A stretch of 62,575 nt of DNA from an uncultured Flavobacteriales bacterium (GTDB taxonomy: Bacteria > Bacteroidota > Bacteroidia > Flavobacteriales > Flavobacteriaceae), in assembly GCA_913058295.1 (NCBI GenBank), contig CAJXRD010000011.1, forward strand, positions 1 through 62,575. Reading direction: 5' to 3'. Every line of letters begins with the position of its first letter. Within the stretch, counting starts at the first letter, position 1. Of this stretch, positions 1 through 9,516 are shown in pieces. The notes under the pieces were generated by a model. It ran no database searches and had not been told where the DNA came from. It saw only the letters and a program-made list of their open reading frames with translations. Made by a program: the position numbers and the translations under genes.

Positions 1-46
1 AGATGCTCAGGAGTCTCGTGGGCTCGGAGATGTGTATAAGAGACAG
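1..46. other. Illumina Nextera adapter left in the assembly
   Basis: Bases 28-46 are the 19-base Tn5 mosaic end used in Nextera kits, and bases 13-46 together form the 34-base read-2 transposase adapter. Bases 1-4 match the end of the P7 flow-cell oligo, and bases 5-12 (GCTCAGGA) look like an i7 index; its reverse complement TCCTGAGC matches index N704 as I remember it. This is library sequence joined to genomic DNA at base 47, not a biological transposon end. It shows that the contig starts at a tagmentation cut. Confidence 0.97.
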
Positions 47-384
47 AGATAATACCTTGGAATCGGTTGATTTCAATAGATCAATTAAATGAGTTGGATA
101 AAGAATCGTTTCATCAGCCTATAGCTATTTTTAAGCATTCATCACGTTGTGGAGTTAGTAGTATGACTTTAAGACAATTTGAAAGCAATTTTAATATTGA
201 AATAGATAATGTTAAACTCTATTTTTTAGATTTAATTGCTTTTAGAGAGGTCTCTAATGAGGTAGCTATTCGGTTTCAAGTAATGCACCAGAGCCCACAG
301 CTAATAGTTTTAAAAAACGGAAATACCATACACCATAGTTCTCACTATAGTATAGATGCTGGCCTTTTTGAAAAATTTAATTAA
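47..384 (+). CDS. ytxJ: Bacillithiol-system redox protein YtxJ, 5'-truncated
   Basis: This is the C-terminal part of a YtxJ/BrxC-type monothiol protein (DUF2847), a thioredoxin-fold protein linked to bacillithiol redox control. Visible features are the FKHSSRCGVSS segment with the single active-site cysteine, the YFLDL strand and the HQSPQLIVLKNG segment near the end. Reading upstream of the TTG at 67 gives IIPWNRL, which matches the PW..L motif that precedes the fold in flavobacterial homologues. The frame is therefore open into the adapter, the TTG is not the start, and the true N-terminus (perhaps 15-20 residues) is missing. It converges with fahA, with five bases between the two genes. 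Confidence 0.85.
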
Positions 385-389
385 TTTAT

Positions 390-1667
390 TTATTCCTTGG
401 CAGGAAGAACTTTACCACTACAATTACCAAAACCAATTCTTAGTCCGTTTTTTTCACTGTAAGCATGCATGATTACGGTATCGTTATCATTGATAAATTT
501 TCTTTCTAGACCATTTTTTAATTGCACAGGATTTTGACCTCTCCAACTAAGTTCTAACATAGAACCATATTCTTCTTTGGTTGGACCAGAAATAGTTCCA
601 GATCCCATCATATCTCCAGAGCGAACATTACATCCATTAACTGTATGGTGAGTTAGCTGTTGTGCCATAGACCAATACATGTATTTGAAATTAGAATTAG
701 CAACAATAGTTTCTTCTTCTCCTTCTGGTTGGATTCCTACTTGTAATTTAATGTCAAAGTTTTTATTTTTCCCATGTTGCAAATAGGCTAGTGGAGTAGG
801 ATCTTGCGTTGGACCATTTGTTCTAAATGGCTCTAAAGCGTCTAAAGTAACAATCCAAGGGGAAATGGTAGAAGCAAAACTTTTTCCTAAAAAGGGACCT
901 AGGGGAACATATTCCCATGCTTGAATATCTCTAGCACTCCAATCGTTAAATAATACCAATCCAAATATATAATCTTCTGCTTCATCTATAGTTACTCTTT
1001 CACCTAGATGATTTGCATCGGTGGTGATAAAAGCCATTTCTAATTCGAAATCCACTAATTTTGAAGGACCAAATCCAGGTATTCCGTCATCTCCAGGTTT
1101 AGTTTGACCTACAGGTCTATATATAGGTGTTCCGGAAGGTATTATAGAAGAACTTCTTCCATGATAGCCAATTGGAATTCTAAGCCAGTTTGGTAATAAT
1201 GCATTCTCTGGATCTCTAAATAAAGACCCAACATTTGTTGCATGTTCTTTACTCGCATAAAAATCGGTATAATCACCAACATCTACAGGTAGTTGCATTT
1301 CTATTTCATCTAAAGTAAATAGTACTATGCCTTTATGTTCAACATTATCTTTTAGTTGGTTGTTTCCATCAAGAAATATATCTGAAATACGGTTTCTTAC
1401 TAATCTCCATGTTTTCCTTCCATCTGCAATAAAATCATTAAGACTGTCTTGCATGAAAATATCATCCGTTAAGCCAATACCATCAAAATATCCTAATTGA
1501 TGTAATGCACCTAGGTCAATTGCGTAATCTCCAATTCTAGTTCCAATAGTTATTATATCTTCACGAGTAAGAAATACTCCAAACGGAATATTTTGAATAG
1601 GAAAATCTGTATTAGTTGGGATATCCAACCAGGTACTTCTATTGGGGTCATTTGCTGAAAGAGGCAT
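390..1667 (-). CDS. fahA: Fumarylacetoacetase
   Basis: Cleaves fumarylacetoacetate to fumarate and acetoacetate, the last step of tyrosine degradation through homogentisate. At 425 residues it has the usual family length. The metal and catalytic residues known from the mouse enzyme line up: Asp135 and His142 in YTDFYASKEHATNVG, Glu208 and Glu210 in DFELEMAF, and Asp242 and Lys262 in NDWSARD and PFLGKSF, with the expected spacing. A short N-terminal domain precedes the catalytic barrel. It is divergent from glyA. No homogentisate dioxygenase or HPPD gene is beside it; phhB at 35347 is the only other gene of phenylalanine/tyrosine metabolism seen here. Confidence 0.96.
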   Translation of the reverse strand: MPLSANDPNRSTWLDIPTNTDFPIQNIPFGVFLTREDIITIGTRIGDYAIDLGALHQLGYFDGIGLTDDIFMQDSLNDFIADGRKTWRLVRNRISDIFLDGNNQLKDNVEHKGIVLFTLDEIEMQLPVDVGDYTDFYASKEHATNVGSLFRDPENALLPNWLRIPIGYHGRSSSIIPSGTPIYRPVGQTKPGDDGIPGFGPSKLVDFELEMAFITTDANHLGERVTIDEAEDYIFGLVLFNDWSARDIQAWEYVPLGPFLGKSFASTISPWIVTLDALEPFRTNGPTQDPTPLAYLQHGKNKNFDIKLQVGIQPEGEEETIVANSNFKYMYWSMAQQLTHHTVNGCNVRSGDMMGSGTISGPTKEEYGSMLELSWRGQNPVQLKNGLERKFINDNDTVIMHAYSEKNGLRIGFGNCSGKVLPAKE

Positions 1668-1698
1668 AGTATAAAATTAATGTTAGTAAAAACTTTAC

Positions 1699-1746
1699 CA
1701 AAGATATAATTTTAGTTATACTAAAAGAATGCTTTTACTATTTTTG
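1699..1746. promoter_or_regulatory. Divergent -7 elements for fahA and glyA
   Basis: CAAAGATA at 1699-1706 reads TATCTTTG on the minus strand and fits the Bacteroidetes -7 consensus TAnnTTTG, 31 bases before the fahA start. TATTTTTG at 1739-1746 fits the same consensus on the plus strand, 26 bases before glyA. Neither has a clear TTG at the -33 position. Confidence 0.5.
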
Positions 1747-1772
1747 ACAAAATAATTTTCAAAATACATATT

Positions 1773-3047
1773 ATGCAAAGAGACGAACAGATATTTGAAT
1801 TAATAGAATTGGAAAAGCAAAGGCAATTAAACGGTTTAGAATTAATCGCTTCCGAAAACTTTGTTAGTGATCAAGTAATGGAAGCTGCTGGATCTGTTTT
1901 AACCAATAAATATGCTGAAGGGTATCCTGGGAAAAGATATTATGGTGGCTGCGAAATAGTTGATGAAGTAGAACAATTGGCTATAGATAGAGCAAAAACT
2001 CTTTTTGGAGCAGAATATGTAAATGTACAACCACACAGTGGATCACAAGCAAATACGGCTGTTTTTGCAGCTTGCTTACAACCAGGTGATACTTTCTTAG
2101 GTTTCGATTTATCTCACGGTGGACATTTAACACATGGTTCTACAGTTAATTTTTCCGGAAAATTATACAATCCAGTATTCTATGGGGTAGATAAGGAAAC
2201 AGGTAGAATTGACATGGATGTAGTTGAAGAAATTGCATTGAGAGAAAAACCAAAAATGATTATTGCAGGAGCTTCTGCATACTCCAGAGAATTTGATTAT
2301 AAACGTTTTAGAGAAATTGCAGATAAAGTAGGAGCAATACTATTTGCAGATATGGCTCATCCTGCGGGATTAATTGCCAAAGGAATAATAGGAGATCCGC
2401 TTCCTCACTGTCACGTTATTACTACAACTACACATAAAACACTTAGAGGACCAAGAGGGGGAATGATATTAATGGGGAAAGATTTTGAAAACCCATTTGG
2501 CTTAAAATTAAAAAATGGGAACCTTAAAAAAATGTCTTCTTTATTAAATAGTGGCATTTTTCCTGGAAATCAAGGTGGGCCATTAGAACATATAATTGCA
2601 GCTAAAGCTATTGCATTTGGCGAAGCATTAACCGATGAGTTTCTACATTATGTAGTACAAGTTAAAAAGAATGCTAAAGTATTAGCAAAAAGTTTTGTAG
2701 ATAAAGGCTATGATATTATTTCTGGTGGAACCGATAATCATATGATATTAATTGATCTTCGGAATAAGAATATTTCAGGAAAACAAGCCGAAGAGGCTTT
2801 AGGTAAGGCGGCAATAACTGTAAATAAAAACATGGTCCCTTTTGATGATAAATCACCTTTTGTTACTAGTGGTATACGAATAGGTACACCAGCTGTAACT
2901 ACGAGAGGTCTTTTAGAGGTGGATATGTTACAAGTTGTAGATTTAGTAGATGAAGCTATTTGCAACTTTGAGGATGATAATAAGCTTGAAGAAATTTCAG
3001 AAAAAGTAATGACTTTAATGGCAGGAAGACCTTTGTTTGTTTGCTAG
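1773..3047 (+). CDS. glyA: Serine hydroxymethyltransferase
   Basis: PLP enzyme that interconverts serine and glycine while charging tetrahydrofolate with a one-carbon unit. Its 424 residues cover the whole family fold. The PLP lysine is Lys222 in [16 protein letters not shown]. Other conserved blocks are LIASENF near residue 24, [11 protein letters not shown] near 84 and [10 protein letters not shown] at 191-200. The ATG start is preceded by a fitting -7 element at 1739. It is monocistronic: a stem-loop follows it, and the cold-shock gene has its own promoter. Together with gcvT (36475) it covers glycine and one-carbon flow. Confidence 0.97.
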   Translation: MQRDEQIFELIELEKQRQLNGLELIASENFVSDQVMEAAGSVLTNKYAEGYPGKRYYGGCEIVDEVEQLAIDRAKTLFGAEYVNVQPHSGSQANTAVFAACLQPGDTFLGFDLSHGGHLTHGSTVNFSGKLYNPVFYGVDKETGRIDMDVVEEIALREKPKMIIAGASAYSREFDYKRFREIADKVGAILFADMAHPAGLIAKGIIGDPLPHCHVITTTTHKTLRGPRGGMILMGKDFENPFGLKLKNGNLKKMSSLLNSGIFPGNQGGPLEHIIAAKAIAFGEALTDEFLHYVVQVKKNAKVLAKSFVDKGYDIISGGTDNHMILIDLRNKNISGKQAEEALGKAAITVNKNMVPFDDKSPFVTSGIRIGTPAVTTRGLLEVDMLQVVDLVDEAICNFEDDNKLEEISEKVMTLMAGRPLFVC

Positions 3048-3081
3048 TTTATTAAAGTAATATTCATTAACAACCGCAGTA

Positions 3082-3108
3082 AATAGGATGATTACATCCT
3101 ATTTTATA
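3082..3108 (+). terminator. Probable glyA terminator
   Basis: AATAGGATG (3082-3090) pairs with CATCCTATT (3095-3103) over a four-base loop, followed by a short T-rich run. It lies 35 bases after the glyA stop. The T tract is weak. Confidence 0.55.
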
Positions 3109-3181
3109 ACATTTTAGATAGTTGTTAATCATGTAGTTATAGAAGATTTTTGAGCAAGTATCTTAATAAATTATTAAATAA

Positions 3182-3211
3182 TTGATATTTATTTTTTAAA
3201 TACTATCTTTA
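3182..3211 (+). promoter_or_regulatory. Promoter of the cold-shock gene
   Basis: TTG at 3182-3184, a 19-base spacer and TATCTTTA at 3204-3211 fit the Bacteroidetes TTG-N19-TAnnTTTG pattern with one mismatch in the last base. The element ends 25 bases before the start codon. Confidence 0.6.
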
Positions 3212-3236
3212 CACTTTAATAATATAATATTTAATA

Positions 3237-3428
3237 ATGAGCACAGGTACCGTAAAATTCTTCAACAATGCCAAAGGATTTGGTTTTATTACAGAAGATG
3301 ACACAAACACAGAACATTTTGTACACATTTCAGGACTTATTGATGAAGTTCGTGAAGATGATAAAGTAGAATTTGAGTTAAAAGAAGGTAAAAAAGGAAT
3401 GAACGCAGTAAATGTGAGAGTTCTTTAA
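3237..3428 (+). CDS. Cold-shock protein (CspA family)
   Basis: A 63-residue single cold-shock domain that binds single-stranded RNA or DNA and probably melts mRNA structure in the cytoplasm. RNP1 is KGFGFIT at residues 14-20, and RNP2 is the EHFVHIS segment, which has Glu-His where most CspA proteins have Asp-Ile. The N-terminal GTVKFFNN strand is typical. It stands alone between its own promoter and a strong stem-loop terminator, as expected for a highly expressed small gene. Confidence 0.95.
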   Translation: MSTGTVKFFNNAKGFGFITEDDTNTEHFVHISGLIDEVREDDKVEFELKEGKKGMNAVNVRVL

Positions 3429-3451
3429 TTAAACTTTTTTTTAGAAAAGAC

Positions 3452-3481
3452 AAAAACCCTTTCCATTGGAAAGGGTTTTTT
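3452..3481. terminator. Bidirectional terminator after the cold-shock gene
   Basis: AAAAACCCTTTCC (3452-3464) pairs perfectly with GGAAAGGGTTTTT (3468-3480) over a three-base loop. It has A and T tracts on either side, so it can stop both the cold-shock gene and the convergent lipoprotein gene. Confidence 0.92.
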
Positions 3482-3518
3482 TGTTTAAAACAGTTTTACT
3501 TTATAATTAATATAGTTG

Positions 3519-5072
3519 TTAATCTTCTTCGTCTGGGAATACAACACTTTCGTAAGCACCTGCATCAGGATTGTCACTATTACGAGGGCTGCCATTTAAA
3601 TCATCTGTTGGAGCAACACCTCCTAAGCCAATACCATCTGCACCAGAAGTGCCTGTTTCTATATTAAAATCATTTTCATCTGTATTATAAAATATTGGGT
3701 CAGCGTTTCTAACAATATTAGTATAGATCAAATCATTTGCAAAATCATAATTCGGATCGTCATCAAAATCTCCAAATGGATCATCAAATTTAATCAGACT
3801 ATTTGTAAAGTTAAAATTAAATGCAGCTGAAGAATCTTCTACCAAGCCTAGCTCTCTAGATTCACTTCCGTAGATAATACAGTTATTAAAATTTGCTTCG
3901 ATAAGATCTGCTACTGCAAACTCTGTATCGCTAACCTGTAATACATTATCAATAGAAACAGTAGGGAAGAGGCGGAAACCATTACTCCAATAATTGGCAA
4001 ATGTGGAATGGTTAAAGTTATATTTCCCTCCTAAAGAACAAGATAAAGAGGTTTGTCCACAGTTATTTATAACCATATTTTCACCATAAACATCACCCGT
4101 TCTAGCCAATAAACCAACATTAGAGATATTGTAGATTTCAACATTTTTTAAGGTAAGTGTACGGTCTCCATCATTACTATCCATTAAAATCCCTACAACA
4201 GAATTTTTAATCGTAGTATAATTAAATTCATGATTTGTACTACCTTGTGTTAACCAGATGGTACCCCATTGGCCAGGTATATCTGAGAAACCAGGTTCTA
4301 ATCTATCCCCTTCAAATATTACTTGATTTTCTAATAATTCTGGGTCAACACTAGCCTCCCCATTAACCTTCATGCTACCTTGATTTGCAACTAAAATTCC
4401 GCTATTTGCATGAAAATGCACTCTCGCTCCAGCATCAACAGTTAATATTTTGTTTGGAGCAACTGCAGCGTAACCATAAATCACATAAGGTTTTTCGTTG
4501 GTAAAATTAAGTTCATCATCGTCTAAATAAAATCCTTCAATTAAAATGTCTTCACCTTCTTCATCTAGACCTAAGCTAATAGTTTCGATAGTGCCATCTT
4601 TATATTGTTCGGGAAAAAGAAAAACCGCATCTTGAACCAAAGTAACTAGATCAACATCTTGTTGATTTCCTCCAGTATCAAATAAGATTTTATCTGTATA
4701 TAAAAATGAATTATCTGGGTTCGGAAAATTATTAATATCGATAGTAGTTTCAATAAAAATAAAGATACTATCCTTTGCCAAAACAAGAATGTCTTCAAAA
4801 GATTTTCCAGGTAATCCATCTACATTTAAGCGGTAATTAGAAGCCTCTCCTTGTTCCAATTGAATAGCAGGAATATTGATATCATCATCACTTCTATTAT
4901 AAACTTTCATAGTACGTGTGCTTGATCCAATATTAGTAAATATCGTATCTAAATACACTGTGTCTTGCGAAAACTCTAAGTTTCCAGTACTCGAAACGCT
5001 TTCAAAATCGTTACGACAAGAACTCCATAAAACTAGGCAACATACAAGCGCCAAACCATATAAATATCTCAA
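3519..5072 (-). CDS. Surface lipoprotein with right-handed beta-helix
   Basis: A 517-residue lipoprotein of unknown substrate. The N-terminus is a lipoprotein signal ending in the lipobox LWSSC, so the mature protein begins at Cys19. An Ig-like region with DTIFTNIGSSTRTMKVYN (about 42-60) is followed by a beta-helix of roughly 250 residues (for example GSMKVNG, NHEFNYTTIKNSVVGI, LKNVEIYNISNVGLLAR). The end, SPRNSDNPDAGAYE, is a common ending of such helices. The start is TTG; no ATG lies close enough to keep the signal peptide. It is 78 bases downstream of the gene at 5151. It could be a polysaccharide- or surface-binding protein, but the sequence does not settle this. Confidence 0.8.
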   Translation of the reverse strand: MRYLYGLALVCCLVLWSSCRNDFESVSSTGNLEFSQDTVYLDTIFTNIGSSTRTMKVYNRSDDDINIPAIQLEQGEASNYRLNVDGLPGKSFEDILVLAKDSIFIFIETTIDINNFPNPDNSFLYTDKILFDTGGNQQDVDLVTLVQDAVFLFPEQYKDGTIETISLGLDEEGEDILIEGFYLDDDELNFTNEKPYVIYGYAAVAPNKILTVDAGARVHFHANSGILVANQGSMKVNGEASVDPELLENQVIFEGDRLEPGFSDIPGQWGTIWLTQGSTNHEFNYTTIKNSVVGILMDSNDGDRTLTLKNVEIYNISNVGLLARTGDVYGENMVINNCGQTSLSCSLGGKYNFNHSTFANYWSNGFRLFPTVSIDNVLQVSDTEFAVADLIEANFNNCIIYGSESRELGLVEDSSAAFNFNFTNSLIKFDDPFGDFDDDPNYDFANDLIYTNIVRNADPIFYNTDENDFNIETGTSGADGIGLGGVAPTDDLNGSPRNSDNPDAGAYESVVFPDEED

Positions 5073-5150
5073 AGGGCTATTTTTTTTAATTTCAGTAAAA
5101 ATATAACTTTTTAGTTAGCAAATTATTGTTTGCTGAAATGTTTTTTAATT

Positions 5151-7574
5151 CTAATAATTAACATAAACATCTCCAATAAAAGGTTCTGGGAATTGAGGGT
5201 CATTTAATTGAAGAACATAATAGTAAACTCCTACAGACACAAGACTATTGTTAAAAAGTAAGCCTTCATTTGAAATACCATTCCAAAATCCATCTTTATT
5301 AAATCCTCTATAAATTAAGCTTCCATAGCGATTATAAATTTGTAATTCGAAGTTTATATAAATATTTAATAAGTTATTAATTTCAAATTCATCATTTATA
5401 GAATCTCCACTAGGGGAAAAACCTTCAGGAATGTTTGGTATACAATTTTCAGTCATGATTATAAATGAAGAAGTAGTAAAACATATTTCATTTTCTAGTC
5501 GAACATAAATGGTTTGAGGGTCAGAAATGTTTTGATAGCTTCCAAGATCATTTATTTCTTCAATTCCTTGAATAGCATTTTCTTCGGAAATATGGTAAGA
5601 AATAGTATCATTGTCATCTTCAGAAATTAGAGAGTTTTGTTGTGTTAAATCAAAAGTTGCAGTATCAAAGCCTTCATCGCATTGCAATAAATTTGGAAGT
5701 TCTACGATAGGGGAAATAGAACCAAACTCAACATTGGTAATGTATTCGTTATTTGTTTCAATTAACTCTTCCACAATCCCATTTCCAGTTCCATCATCAT
5801 CTACAACCAATGTGAATGCAAAATTATTTGGTGTTTCATCCGGAAGAAATAATTCAATAAAATAAGATTCACTGCCGTTTATTGGAATCGGATTTTGTGT
5901 TTGCATTTGTGCAAATAAAATATCATTTAAATACAAAGCAATAGGAGTGTTACTTGGCAGTATATCAGTTGCATCTATGTTATATACAGTGTATTCAAAA
6001 AATAGATTACGTTCTCTACAAGCATATAAATTATTGTCTATGGTTATGGTTGCATCTGGCAAAGGGCAAAGAATTACCTCAATTTCAAAGGAATCTATTA
6101 AAAAACAATCTCCATTATCAACTCTAATATAAATGGCTTCTGGGTTTTCAGAATTTAAATATTCTTCAGGATTTTCAATTGCATTTTCATTTACTTGAGC
6201 ATCTTCTTCTGTATTATGGTAAGTTAATTGATAAATAGGATCGATTAATAGTGTCGCTTCTGTCAAGTTGAAAAGTTCAATTCCAATAACATCACATTGT
6301 TCAAGATCTTGTAAATTTTCTACTATAGGATTAATAAGTAAATGCATTTCTAACTCAAATTCGTTGTTATTTTCATTGAGTTCGTTTACTATTCCTGTTC
6401 CGTCACCAATATCATCCACCATAATTTTAAGGGTAAAATCAACTGGAATACTTTCGGGAATGTTTACAGAGATAGTTCCGTTTTCAAATTCATTTATTAG
6501 TAAATCTATAGTAGTTTCTGATTGACCAATTAATGTGCTATTTGCGTAGAATGCTATTGGAGTTTCACTTGGTAGTATTGCAGTACTATTCATATTATAA
6601 ACAGTATAATCTATATCGAAACCACGATTGCCACAGTCTGTATTTTCAATAGGACTGTTAAGCTCTATAGTAGCATCTGGAAGCTCTGTATTTAAAACAG
6701 TTATAATATTGTTTACTAACACCATATCTTGTCCAGAAGTAAGCGTAATAATAGCGTCTTGATCACCGGGACTTATATTGTCTTCAATGTTATAAAAATC
6801 AATGTCCATATTATATAATTGGTCTGAACCAGTAAAACTATTCGTACTATTAAATGCATTGTCTTCAGGGTTTAGAGGAGGGTTACTAATAATGTTACCA
6901 TTAATTTGAAGAGTTTCATTAACGGCAAGAGACGCATCTCCTTCCCAAGCTAAAAAACCAATTTTTGCACCGGTATTGTCAAGTACATTTAAGTTTTCTA
7001 GGCTAATAGAAAGGGTTTGGCTATTTACAGAAACAATTTCTAATCCATCAAAAATATTTACTTGATTGAGTGGTAAATTAGAGTCTTCATATATAACATT
7101 AATAGCCCAGCCACCAAAGTTTGTTGTATTTTCGCAATATTGTAATACTAAGTTTGTAAGATCAAGCTCGGATAGAGTATAAGTGCCAACACCAGAATTT
7201 TGCAAAATTTCAGTGACATCTGCAAAAGCAGCAAAATAAATCAAACTTGCATTTAAATTTACATTAAATAGCCTTTCTGAAACAACAGGAATATCATTCA
7301 ATAAAACTTCAGTGTCACCTGTACCAATTCCAGCCCAATATAAATAGGCAGCTATAATCTCATTTTCTGGATCTAATTGAAACTCAGCACTGCTTTCTGT
7401 TAATATTTCACAGGGTGTAGTCCCTCCAGTATTTTCACCTATGTTTAAGGTATTTCCAAAAGCCATATAGTCATAACTACCGTTAAATTGCTGAAATAAG
7501 GAAATTTCTTGTGCAAAAATTAAAACAGGAAATAAGAAAAGAGAAAGACAAAAAATAGTCTTTAATTTCAGCAT
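5151..7574 (-). CDS. Secreted CARDB-repeat protein with type-B T9SS sorting domain
   Basis: An 807-residue secreted protein. The signal peptide is MLKLKTIFCLSLFLFPVLIFAQ. Residues of about 40-285 form a domain resembling DUF3344 (AYLYWAGIGTGD, SLIYFAAFADVTEIL, GGWAINVIYED). Two CARDB-like units follow at about 297-415 and 510-625; both start PDATI and end near NE.NNE(F/Y). Each is followed by a segment rich in DLEQCD or NLLQCDEG. The last ~95 residues (GFSPSGDSINDEFEI ... IYNRYGSLIYRG) are the gliding-motility-associated type-B domain that directs export by the type IX system. The ATG at 7574 was chosen over a TTG at 7619 because it starts the signal peptide. It probably sits on the cell surface as an adhesin-like protein. 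Confidence 0.85.
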   Translation of the reverse strand: MLKLKTIFCLSLFLFPVLIFAQEISLFQQFNGSYDYMAFGNTLNIGENTGGTTPCEILTESSAEFQLDPENEIIAAYLYWAGIGTGDTEVLLNDIPVVSERLFNVNLNASLIYFAAFADVTEILQNSGVGTYTLSELDLTNLVLQYCENTTNFGGWAINVIYEDSNLPLNQVNIFDGLEIVSVNSQTLSISLENLNVLDNTGAKIGFLAWEGDASLAVNETLQINGNIISNPPLNPEDNAFNSTNSFTGSDQLYNMDIDFYNIEDNISPGDQDAIITLTSGQDMVLVNNIITVLNTELPDATIELNSPIENTDCGNRGFDIDYTVYNMNSTAILPSETPIAFYANSTLIGQSETTIDLLINEFENGTISVNIPESIPVDFTLKIMVDDIGDGTGIVNELNENNNEFELEMHLLINPIVENLQDLEQCDVIGIELFNLTEATLLIDPIYQLTYHNTEEDAQVNENAIENPEEYLNSENPEAIYIRVDNGDCFLIDSFEIEVILCPLPDATITIDNNLYACRERNLFFEYTVYNIDATDILPSNTPIALYLNDILFAQMQTQNPIPINGSESYFIELFLPDETPNNFAFTLVVDDDGTGNGIVEELIETNNEYITNVEFGSISPIVELPNLLQCDEGFDTATFDLTQQNSLISEDDNDTISYHISEENAIQGIEEINDLGSYQNISDPQTIYVRLENEICFTTSSFIIMTENCIPNIPEGFSPSGDSINDEFEINNLLNIYINFELQIYNRYGSLIYRGFNKDGFWNGISNEGLLFNNSLVSVGVYYYVLQLNDPQFPEPFIGDVYVNY

Positions 7575-7637
7575 AGTATTTTTCTTTTCAAGATACAAAA
7601 TATTTGAAAAGTCAAGCAACTCTGAATAAATTAGATT

Positions 7638-8474
7638 TTAAAGGTCTCTTCTTTTTAAAATTAGGTAAGACCAATAGATAAAAAGAAAGGTCCAGACTAA
7701 AACAATAAGAACCGTTAGAGGTTGTACCGAATAATCTTTATCGAAAGCTTCTCCTAATTGGCTAGCTGCAGATTGTACTGCCCCCAGTCTTGTAAAAGGT
7801 TCTTTTATTAGATTTGCCATAGATTCTAATGGAAAAAACTGACTAATATTTTCGGCAATGTCGGTGTCTTTAAATATTCTCCATTTTAATAAGGCGTAAA
7901 TAATTTTTTCTACGATACTCCAAATTAATAAGAACCCTAATGCAAAAGCAGAACGTTTTACTAATACTCCTAAAAACAAACAGAATGAAAAGAATCCTAA
8001 GAGTTTTATAAAGAAGGCGAATAAGTATTCTATATCGCTAAATATAATACCAAATTCATTATAATCTGAAAACATTAATCCTAATATAAGCGATATAATA
8101 AAAACGAATATTGTCGATACAAGAGCAAATCCTAATACAGTTAAAAATTTTGAAAGAACAAATTCCTTTTTGCTAAGTCCATCGATTAAATTTTGTTTTA
8201 GGGTTCTGTGGCTATATTCATTTGCCATCATAGATACAATAACAATTGCTAGGAATAATTTTAAAATTGCTGCAATCCAGGTGTTAAAATGCCAAATAAA
8301 TGGAAAATTAAAAATTCCCTGATCGGCAATTCTAAAATGAAATTCGCCAAAATTGAATTCTATAGAAGCAATTAATGCTATAAAAGTGATTAATATGAAG
8401 TATACCAAAGTAATTACTTTAGCAGATTTATTATACTTGAGTTTATGGAGTTCTATGGTAAGTAATCGTAACAT
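7638..8474 (-). CDS. ABC-2 type transporter permease
   Basis: A 278-residue integral membrane protein with about six hydrophobic segments, including VITLVYFILITFIALIA near residue 20, VLGFALVSTIFVFIISLIL near 115 and VLIVLVWTFLFIYWSYLIL near the end. The size and TM pattern fit the permease of a BcrA/NatA-type ABC exporter. It follows the ATPase gene with six bases between them, so the two are translated from one message. The substrate cannot be told from sequence; such pairs export peptides, antibiotics or Na+. Confidence 0.85.
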   Translation of the reverse strand: MLRLLTIELHKLKYNKSAKVITLVYFILITFIALIASIEFNFGEFHFRIADQGIFNFPFIWHFNTWIAAILKLFLAIVIVSMMANEYSHRTLKQNLIDGLSKKEFVLSKFLTVLGFALVSTIFVFIISLILGLMFSDYNEFGIIFSDIEYLFAFFIKLLGFFSFCLFLGVLVKRSAFALGFLLIWSIVEKIIYALLKWRIFKDTDIAENISQFFPLESMANLIKEPFTRLGAVQSAASQLGEAFDKDYSVQPLTVLIVLVWTFLFIYWSYLILKRRDL

Positions 8475-8480
8475 GAATGA

Positions 8481-9380
8481 CTAGTTTAGGTTTTTTGTAA
8501 TTTCAAGGAATTGCTCTTCAAGGCTTTCTTTTCTATGTACTAAATAAGATAATGAAATTCCTTTGTTAAAAAGAATTGTATTTAACTCCGAGCTATCTAA
8601 AGGCTCCTTTAGATTTGCAATTAGTACATCTCCTTCTTTTTTAATACTATCAATGCTTTCGATATTATCTAAAGTTTGATATAATAAATTCATGTCTTTA
8701 CTTTTTAATGTAAAGAACCCATGACTTGAATTCATTTGATCCACACTACCTGTATAAAGGCTTTTTCCTTTTTGTAATATTACAACGTGAGTACAAACTT
8801 TTTCTACTTCATCTAATAGATGAGAAGCGAGTAATATGGTGGTTCCTTGAGAAGCAATTTTTTTAATTATCTCTCTTATCTGATGAATTCCTTGAGGATC
8901 TAATCCATTTGTAGGTTCATCTAATATTAAAATTTCTGGATCATTTAGTAGGGAAGAGGCTATTGCAAGTCTTTGTTTCATCCCTAATGAGAAGGTTTTG
9001 AACTTACTGTTCTTTCGGTCTAATAAGCCAACAATCTCAAGCTTTTCATCAATTTTGTCGGTAGGAACCTCCTTGATTTTGCATACCAAATTTAAATTTT
9101 CAGCAGCAGTCATATAAGGATAGAAATTAGGTCGTTCAATAATTGCACCTACTTTTTTTAAAGCCTGATGTGTAGTTTCACTTCCACGAAACCAACTAAA
9201 TTCTCCATTGGTTTTGTTAACCACATTCAAAACAATTCCTAAAGTTGTAGACTTTCCACTTCCGTTGGGACCCAAAATACCGTAGACATTCCCTTTTTCT
9301 ATTGTAAAAGATAAATTGTCAACTGCGGTTAGTGAACCGTATTTTTTGGTGAGATTTTTAATCGATAGTATTTCTTCCAA
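8481..9380 (-). CDS. ABC transporter ATP-binding protein
   Basis: A 299-residue ATPase partner of the permease at 7638. Walker A is GPNGSGKST at about 37-45, the signature is FSLGMKQRLAIA and Walker B is ILILDEPTNGLDP, followed by the switch histidine in LLASHLLDE. A C-terminal extension of ~80 residues is typical of BcrA/CcmA-type exporters. The start is TTG; the preceding region has no in-frame ATG, and the next one would remove the first strand (LSIKNLTKKYG). Confidence 0.92.
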   Translation of the reverse strand: MEEILSIKNLTKKYGSLTAVDNLSFTIEKGNVYGILGPNGSGKSTTLGIVLNVVNKTNGEFSWFRGSETTHQALKKVGAIIERPNFYPYMTAAENLNLVCKIKEVPTDKIDEKLEIVGLLDRKNSKFKTFSLGMKQRLAIASSLLNDPEILILDEPTNGLDPQGIHQIREIIKKIASQGTTILLASHLLDEVEKVCTHVVILQKGKSLYTGSVDQMNSSHGFFTLKSKDMNLLYQTLDNIESIDSIKKEGDVLIANLKEPLDSSELNTILFNKGISLSYLVHRKESLEEQFLEITKNLN

Positions 9381-9516
9381 AGTTTATGATTTATGATTAG
9401 TAATAAAACAAATTGACATAACAATTGGTTTTACTGACAGTATGACGAGCCAATAAAGAAAATGTTACAAATAATAAAAAGAGAAAATTAAACCTTAGAA
9501 GTTTTTGAAGCAAATA

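Noticed and set aside
28-46. Tn5-like mosaic end suggesting a transposon terminus
   Set aside because: It is joined to the rest of the Nextera adapter and a sequencing index, so it is library sequence; no transposase is present.
7575-7619. Upstream TTG start for the CARDB protein
   Set aside because: It would place 15 extra residues before a textbook signal peptide; the ATG at 7574 begins it directly.
3519-9380. Polysaccharide utilisation locus
   Set aside because: There is no SusC/SusD pair, glycoside hydrolase or regulator; only a beta-helix lipoprotein, a surface protein and an ABC pair.
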